DNA of 64,000 nucleotides from Isoetes taiwanensis. Its lineage: Eukaryota > Streptophyta > Lycopodiopsida > Isoetales > Isoetaceae. Positions within the stretch are counted from its first letter, which is position 1. Every line of letters starts with the position of its first letter. Location of the stretch: positions 1 to 64,000 of the forward strand of contig JAJEKV010000394.1 in NCBI GenBank assembly GCA_021234155.1. Direction: 5' to 3'. This document shows positions 58,396-64,000 of the stretch, one piece after another. Made by a program: the position numbers and the translations under genes. A model generated the notes under the pieces. That model made no database searches. It was not told the origin of the DNA and saw only the letters and a list, made by a program, of their open reading frames with translations.

Positions 58396-60055
58396 GGACT
58401 GTCATTTTAGTTAACAAGCTTAGCAGCTTAATTACTTGAGAATCAATGATCATATAGCTTATCTCTGGGTCCCATGACCTTATCTTTCATACCATTTAGC
58501 AAATGAGCACGCATACGGGGATAGCACCTCTCTTGCTTTTTCAAAATTTCTCATGCGACATTTGTTAGATGAAAATGCACTCTAATTGATTTGATTGGAT
58601 TTGTTGCCTCCGGACATGTGCCTTTACCATATCAATGCATCATTTGCAGAGGCCCCGAGGTTTAACACGGCAAAGCATACATAAACTTGTTCTTGCTTGA
58701 CACTAATGGAACTTTGTGATGCAACTATAGTGTAAATCATCTTGTTAAATTTGTACCAATTATCCGATAAATGTGATGGGGTGCGTGAAACAGGAAATCA
58801 TGCATTGAATATGTGCAATGAGCACTATAAACCCGGGTGACTTTCCATGGTAGAGGCTATCATCTTTGGTATGGAGACATGGAATAGAAAGGATAATATT
58901 TCTAACAATTTTTTGACCATGAATGACTCGTGGGCACAAGATAATGATGGTGCAACAAATTCAAAAAAAAATCTATCTTGTGTCCATAGTCGAAGATACA
59001 TATCGATATGGGGAGAAAAAAAACATCTCGTGTGAACGTCCTTTCGGGAGCAGAGGGTGGTGATGAAGCTATGCAATCATGCCAAAATGTGCGATTACCT
59101 GCATCGATGGCACTTGCCTTCCAATTCTTTGCAGCTTTCGAGAAATTTGAATGATCTGTGACATTGGTAGCGAAGGGCTTCCGGCAATTTAATGCAAAAC
59201 CAACAACAGACAGAAGCAATCCATCTAATTGCATAGTTTGACAAAAGTGTTCCGTTCATGGCATTCAGATGTTATCTTGCTATATGGATAGGAGGGGAAT
59301 TTGATAATTGGATGTGCTTTGTCGACGTTGCCTGGCATAAATACAATTTTACTCTAGGAGTTATAGACATATGTACAATACCTTATTAAAATTGACCGAG
59401 GGGGGAGGAATTGAGGGATTAGTGACGTAGGGGATATTTGCCGATGTTTGCCTATACAGGCTCTTGTGTGTCTATCCTAGGAGGCTCTTGTGTGTCTATC
59501 CTAGGCAATAAGATTGTGTTAATACCATCCATATGAAGACAAAATGTACGCATAAGGAGTTATGTATGTGATATTTAGTAATGCAACCATCACAAGTGCT
59601 TATCGTGCAAAACAATTAGAAGTCATGGTATCAATGCACACTTCAAGACTCTAGGTGCCGCCAAAAAATCTAGCGGAGCAAAGTCAATTGGCATTTTTTA
59701 GACTATTTAGTATGTGAACATTAAGGGTGTTGTGAGTGGGAGAGGTTGAAAGTTCATAATAATGCTTCTATGTCAAGAAAGGGGTCAATTGTTGTCTATA
59801 CTTCAAAAGTAGCTATAAGAAAGACTTTTTTTTTTTGGTTTCTGCTAGGCCTTTGTACTTGCATTGAATAGCATGTTTTGCATTGTCAATGCTAAATCTA
59901 GCTTTTTTTGCATGTTAAATGCGTAATTGCCTTTGTGCATTAGAACATCGTAGAAAAGCATTGAATATTGCACTTATACAAGTTTTTTCTTTTAAGTGTG
60001 CAATGTAAATCCACCAATAGTCTTTATTAGTTTGTGAACTTATGTTGATTTAATA
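58396..60055. other. Helitron E 3' part, AT-rich, no gene
   Basis: No exon recognised. A 27-bp direct duplication (GGCTCTTGTGTGTCTATCCT) lies at about 59,459-59,508. Short open frames at 58.8-59.2 kb occur on both strands and show no motif. Confidence 0.45.
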
Positions 60056-60083
60056 GCCCAAAGAACGCCGGGCACTTTTCTAG

Positions 60084-60479
60084 TAATATATAATCCCGCC
60101 GGCACGGGGACTGAATAGTTTTAATCAAGTGCTGCCTACCCCAATATGTAAATGGCTCCCCATAAATAATTGGCTTACCTCTAGGCCATATACCGAATTT
60201 TTTACGATCACTGTCTAGCAAATGGACTAGTTCCTGTGGAATGCTATTTTCTTCCACAGGATCTAGTACATTCCAATTGTGGTGAACGTTGTTATTTCCT
60301 AGAATCATGGCTACGCCATCGCCATTTAGGGAGTTCTATCACGTAATGGGATACTCTTTGCAGAAGTTGATGGCTTTCTCTATGAAAGCATTTATGGTGT
60401 CAATATCATCTGCTTCCAAGGACAACATGGCCCCAAAATCTACATATTGCTTCGAGCTCACTTCATTCTCAGTTTCTTC
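60084..60479 (-). pseudogene. CACTA-borne SET-like gene, exon 3 (upstream half)
   Basis: Begins after CTTAG at 60,480. It reads EETENEVSSKQYVDFGAMLS, LEADDIDTINAFIEKAINFC, then has two in-frame stops (TGA TAG, about 60,340). It continues in the same frame with LGNNNVHHNWNVLDPVEENS, LVHLLDSDRKKFGIWPRG and GEPFTYWGRQHLIKTIQS up to the Helitron E junction at 60,084. The downstream half at 48,642-48,212 continues the protein, with a one-base frame difference that falls at a C-run (60,106-60,109). The stops and frameshift mark a degraded copy or an assembly error. Confidence 0.6.
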
Positions 60480-60545
60480 CTAAGAAAATGCAAGTAAAAT
60501 AAGTTGAGATGTCGATTCAAATCGTGCGTGAGTAGTTGAGCATAC

Positions 60546-60701
60546 CTCGTTGGAATATCCGGCATGTGCATCCGAGGAGCAAAGTGGATTTATCGACCAT
60601 TCACCGTATTTATCAACGTGATCGATGATAGTCTTTCTCATCCGTTTTATTTGTCCTTTGCACATCGCGCAATTGCAATAAAGCCGCTCTGTCAAGTACA
60701 A
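60546..60701 (-). pseudogene. CACTA-borne gene, exon 2 (Cys-rich, transposase-associated-like)
   Basis: A 156-bp phase-0 exon with acceptor TTTTTTTCAG and donor GAG|GTATGC on the minus strand. It reads LYLTERLYCNCAMCKGQIKR, MRKTIIDHVDKYGEWSINPL. The CxCxxC cluster, basic residues and H..KYG..W order match the transposase-associated domain at the N-terminus of many plant CACTA proteins (CPC..C...V..HL...G). This exon and its two neighbours all have phase-0 boundaries, which supports a genuine gene model. Confidence 0.65.
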
Positions 60702-60764
60702 CTGAAAAAAAGTTTATTAGGATACAAAGTTGGCAATCATTGAAAACATGTTTCTAGTACATAC

Positions 60765-60944
60765 GTCCGGGCATTCATTTAAATTGCATGCCACTAAGGT
60801 CGCGGGGAAGACTCGGAATCATTTGGGTCTAAGTGGACTATTTGTGGCAATTGTTGGAGTAACATCTTTGCGCCGATCGCCATTTAACAATCTTGCGGCT
60901 TTTTGTTGCATTTTACGTTCATGGTCGGCCTGACGTTTGTCCAT
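60765..60944 (-). pseudogene. CACTA-borne gene, exon 1
   Basis: ATG at 60,944-60,942 opens MDKRQADHERKMQQKAARLL; the frame runs 60 codons to GAC|GTATGT at 60,765. One in-frame TGA interrupts it at codon 42 (about 60,820). The start is a basic, Gln/Lys-rich helix followed by a Thr/Pro region. It is the first exon of the gene continued at 60,701 and 60,479. The upstream region holds the CACTA 5' repeats, as expected for a promoter-proximal end. Confidence 0.55.
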
Positions 60945-61005
60945 GTTGTTTACTACAAGCAAAAAATGTTAATAAAACTAATTTAATGTATTAATGTGAC
61001 TTTAG

Positions 61006-61430
61006 ATCTAATTTGATTGAGGGCCCCTGAACTCGATACATCTAGTCCTCTCCATTGAGGATGGAGCCGGCCCGATACCTTGATCACGCAACCCTAAACC
61101 CATATTGTAATGTTTAGCAACCACTAATTGTGGGGCTGAACCCGATACACCTAGTCCTCTCCATTCGAGATGGGCCGACCCGCATACCTTGATCATGCTA
61201 CCCTTCATACAATTTGTAATATTTATAGACAATATGATTGAGGTAGGCCTGAACCCGATACACGTAGTCCTCTCCATTCGGGATGGAGCCGACCAGTACC
61301 TTGATCAAGTTACCCCACACTTTTTTAAAATTTATAGACAATATGATTGAGGTAGGCCTGAACCCGATACTATAGTCCTCTCCATTCGGGATGGAGCTGA
61401 CCAAAGATCCGGATCAACCTACCCCACACT
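61006..61430 (-). repeat. Four-copy tandem repeat, unit about 110-120 bp
   Basis: CTGAACCCGATAC followed by TAGTCCTCTCCATTCGGGAT recurs at about 61,029, 61,137, 61,252 and 61,360, with linkers containing TATAGACAATATGATTGAGG. It lies between the first exon and the terminal repeats of the CACTA element. Confidence 0.9.
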
Positions 61431-61624
61431 TTTGTAAAACATTTTTAAAGAACTTTTTGCTTTAATCAATATCTATGAGGAATTAATGGTAAGAACATGA
61501 TAAACTTAGTGTTAATGCAAGATCTTACCTTATGAAGAGAGAAAAACATTACCGCCAAGAACTCTCAAGAGGTTGACTACAACAACAATGAAATGAAGAT
61601 AAATACCCTCTCGGGTTCCCGCCA

Positions 61625-62058
61625 AAAACATCGTCGATCATCGACGTTCAACACCACGTAGGCATGCCACGCAGGCGACCACGTCGGCCTCGGCCAGACC
61701 ACGCATTCCACGTCATCTCGACACAACATCGATCATCGACGTTCCACGCCACGCGCACAGCCACGCTGGCACTGGGGGACCACGTAGGCATCGGCCAGGC
61801 CACGCATGCCATGTCATCATCGACACAACGTCGATGATCGACGTTCCACGCCACGCGCACAGCCACGCGGCCGTCGGGCGACCAGGTAGGCATGCCACGA
61901 GGCCAAAGGCGACACGTCACTCCAACTGAGCGTCGATGATCGACGTTCAATGGTCACCGGTCGACGTTTGACTGGTCAACGTAGACGATCGACGTTGACC
62001 GTCGATTGTCGACCTGTTTAGGTCGATAATCGACGGACAAATGTCGATTATCTACGTT
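61625..62058 (-). repeat. CACTA subterminal palindromic repeats
   Basis: The self-complementary motif GTCGATNATCGAC (full or near matches) recurs at about 61,631, 61,729, 61,830 and 61,932. Half-site versions (TCGACG, GTCGATTGTCGAC) are packed in 61,955-62,055. CCACGCCACGCGCACAGCCA is itself duplicated between them. Such arrays are where TNPA-like proteins bind in CACTA elements. Confidence 0.75.
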
Positions 62059-62059
62059 G

Positions 62060-62072
62060 ATCCCTTGTAGTG
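62060..62072 (-). mobile_element. CACTA terminal inverted repeat (one end)
   Basis: On the minus strand the element begins CACTACAAGGGAT at 62,072. CACTACAA is the plant En/Spm terminal signature, and the subterminal repeats and transposase-related genes follow in the right order. The putative 3-bp target duplication outside is ATT (62,073-62,075 on the plus strand). The opposite end was not found in the window. Confidence 0.75.
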
Positions 62073-64000
62073 ATTTGCTTAGAAAATTGTTTTCCAAAGG
62101 CAGTTTGCAGTTGTTCATATTCAATAAGCAAGCTTGCATCAGGTGCATTGCAAATTGTTTTCCTCACTTTACAGAGTACATTTGGTCTAATAGTGCATGC
62201 ATCAAGACATGAAAGAGGTATTGCATGGTGTATTTGGTAATCTTTCATTGGCAAGAGGTTTAAATTTGTTGCAAGTTGTATTTGTTAATCTTTCATTGGT
62301 AAGAAGTTTAGGCTTATCCCTACTCAACAACGCTATAAATTGTACTCCTCTCTATAGCTTATGAGGGTCTTTTTTTATTGGTGGTGTACAATAAAGCAGT
62401 CCAGGACATAGAGTGCTGGTTGCCCTTCAAGCTACCCTTCATTGCCCTTCAAAAAATACTGGGATGTTCTTTAGTTATGTATAACATAATGAGCATATTG
62501 GTAATGTGAAGCCCTAATCACACATGTTACCTATGAAGGTGCTGATTTAGTGCTTGAATTTCGTTTTTTTGTACACCACTAGCAAAAAAACACCCATGAT
62601 GGCATTTAGCTCCCAAGATCTCCCTCGAACAAGCCTTGCATAACAATACAGATAATCTAATTCTATGTTTGGCGTGGAGGTTCCTCTTGAATGGAAAAAA
62701 AGGGATTGGGCTATAAGAACCTTTCAACTTTAGCTCGCAAAGGTTCCAATTGTACTAAAGACATTAGTAGAATATGTTGATAGTCTTATTGGCACTCGTT
62801 ATGCAGTTGACTATAATATACGACTAAGAAGCAAAAAATAGAATTTTAATTTGCACAACTTTATATTAGCACCCAAAGATTTAAGTTGTTTTTCAGCTAA
62901 TTGACACATATGAATTCATCTCTGCGCGCATGTACCACAATTATCCAATGTAACTGCCCAATTTTTAATGTCAATACTCAACATTCTTGATTTCAAACGA
63001 AAAATGGCAAACCATATTTATTGTATAACATCTACCAATAAAATAACACATTGTTTTGATGAAATTATTGGTACAAATATGCATATTTTCCAAGGGGCCC
63101 ATGGCAATATCTTTAAGTTGCCAACCTAAAACATTAGCCCCTTCAACATTTCGAATAAAAATAGGAATTCTAGTTTCGCATAATATGCATGCTCATATCC
63201 AAAGTTCGACCGAGGCTAAAAGGTTAACCTAGGTGAAATCAATTGGGCGTCAAAGCCATCAAATTGGACCTTTGGACCCAGTTTTATTCCATGAATCTTA
63301 AAATCAATCTCTGACCTTTGTTCTGTTTGATGATTCTCCAAATTTTGTGTGGCAATTTCCAAATTTGGCCTGATAATAGCTAAATCAGACCAGCTTTACC
63401 TTGCTCGCTGCCTCCAAGCATGGACAAATCATTTTTGGTGTCTCCAAACACCTGCACAAGGATTTACAGCTCAGGAAATTTTGTAACAGGAGGGGTTCTT
63501 TTTTGGGAAACAATGTCAATCGTCTAGTTCAAACGGTCAATCTCAGCCATCTAATTGAACTTTTCAACCACTTAATTATTGCCATGATCCTGGTTGCCTA
63601 AATTATGGGCATCACATTTTCAATGCTTCAATTTTTGTCAATTCAAATGTTGATGTTAGTGGAACCACTATTAATTTTGGGCCATGTAATGCTTACCCAA
63701 CCCCACATTATTGGCCTCCCAATGTTTTTGTGACTCAAAATGTATGGCTGGTCTATTATTATCGCAATGCAAACCCTCCCCAACTATTTAGAAAATTTTA
63801 GACAAATTGCATCAATAGTCCCAATAATGCAATCCTCCGTCCCACAAGAGTACAGAAACATGCTAAAGCTTGAAACACAACTATCACATATGCAAAACCA
63901 ATGCAACAAAGGAAAGAAGCCTATCTGTGACACTTTAAATGCGAAAACGAACAATTGTTTCCTAGGTAAACGATTTGTCGGGCAGTCTTGCTGGAATTTT
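62073..64000. other. No gene recognised
   Basis: AT-rich flanking DNA. Only short open frames on both strands without motifs. A partial repeat, TTTGGTAATCTTTCATTGGCA against TTTGTTAATCTTTCATTGGTA, lies at about 62,232 and 62,281. Confidence 0.45.

Larger units (their letters stand above)
48643..60083 (+). mobile_element. Helitron E (plus), interrupted by Helitron F
   Basis: Starts A|TCTTATATTATAA at 48,643. After 13 nt it is interrupted by F (48,656-53,577), then continues at 53,578 with TAGGATGTTATG and the subterminal block GTAATGGACCACGCCC, AAATCGGACGGCTGAGAT. It ends at CTAG 60,080-60,083, after GCCCAAAGAACGCCGGGC and the spacer ACTTTT. The native element is about 6.5 kb. Support for both ends: the two flanks are halves of one minus-strand gene, and the insertion is between A and T without duplication. 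It carries captured exons and further Helitron 3' ends (57,672 and 57,992). No transposition genes seen. Confidence 0.85.
47565..62072 (-). mobile_element. CACTA element carrying a SET-like gene, split by Helitrons E/F
   Basis: Order on the minus strand: TIR (62,072), subterminal repeats, tandem repeats, three-exon gene with transposase-associated-like and SET-like parts, TNP2-type transposase fragment. Helitron E (with F) occupies 48,643-60,083. Without it the visible CACTA portion is about 3.1 kb. The distal end and the catalytic transposase region are missing, so the left limit given is only that of the last recognised part. Confidence 0.6.

Noticed and set aside
62073-64000. Search for a gene or second CACTA end in the right flank
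   Set aside because: No exon, terminal repeat or subterminal motif found; only short AT-rich open frames.

Overview
The window looks like nuclear DNA from a large, transposon-rich land-plant genome. It contains plant-type Helitrons (TC...CTAG ends with a 3' hairpin), a CACTA (En/Spm) element, short exons with GT-AG introns, a possible tRNA-derived SINE head and non-LTR tails. I see no bacterial operon, rRNA, CRISPR array or intact cellular gene. A fern, bryophyte or gymnosperm would fit, but the sequence does not decide the species. Many short frame breaks make most coding traces relics. Some of the breaks may be assembly errors (see the CG versus CAG/CTG finding).

Layout. Positions 1-25.7 kb are old, AT-rich intergenic DNA with isolated coding relics (6.8-7.3, 8.0-8.2, 9.2, 12.0-13.4 and 18.5-18.7 kb), a 0.65-kb tandem duplication (16.3-17.6 kb), a truncated Helitron 5' region (about 18.9 kb), a SINE-like head (21.6 kb) and dispersed repeats (22.2-23.2 kb). 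From 25.7 to 29.5 kb, two nearly identical 1.8-kb Helitrons, A (minus) and B (plus), lie head to head. Each carries about 1.5 kb of almost pure purine/pyrimidine sequence, so together they form one giant inverted repeat. Next to them, Helitron C (plus) begins at 29,494 and is interrupted after 25 nt by Helitron D (minus, 29,519-37,659), which carries captured exons including a chromodomain-like piece. C resumes at 37,660 and holds a captured exon, a strong 97-nt foldback and a 1.4-kb GATTC-rich repeat field. Helitron G (plus, from 42,617) carries a third homopurine tract and has lost its 3' end near 46.58 kb.

From 46.6 to 62.07 kb the backbone is a minus-strand CACTA element. Its TIR is at 62,072, its palindromic subterminal repeats at 61.6-62.06 kb, and a three-exon gene starts at 60,944. 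That gene is split in its third exon by Helitron E (plus, 48,643-60,083) and continues at 48,642-48,212 with a SET-domain-like C-terminus. A TNP2-type transposase fragment follows at 47.8-47.57 kb. E itself is interrupted 13 nt from its own 5' end by Helitron F (minus, 48,656-53,577). The history reads as CACTA, then E, then F. Insertion of one Helitron within the first 13-25 nt of another occurs twice (D in C, F in E).

All the Helitrons appear non-autonomous: I find no Rep/helicase coding sequence. Nothing here is an operating pathway. The interest lies in nested rolling-circle transposons, their cargo, their unusual homopurine composition and the SET-domain gene carried by the CACTA element.
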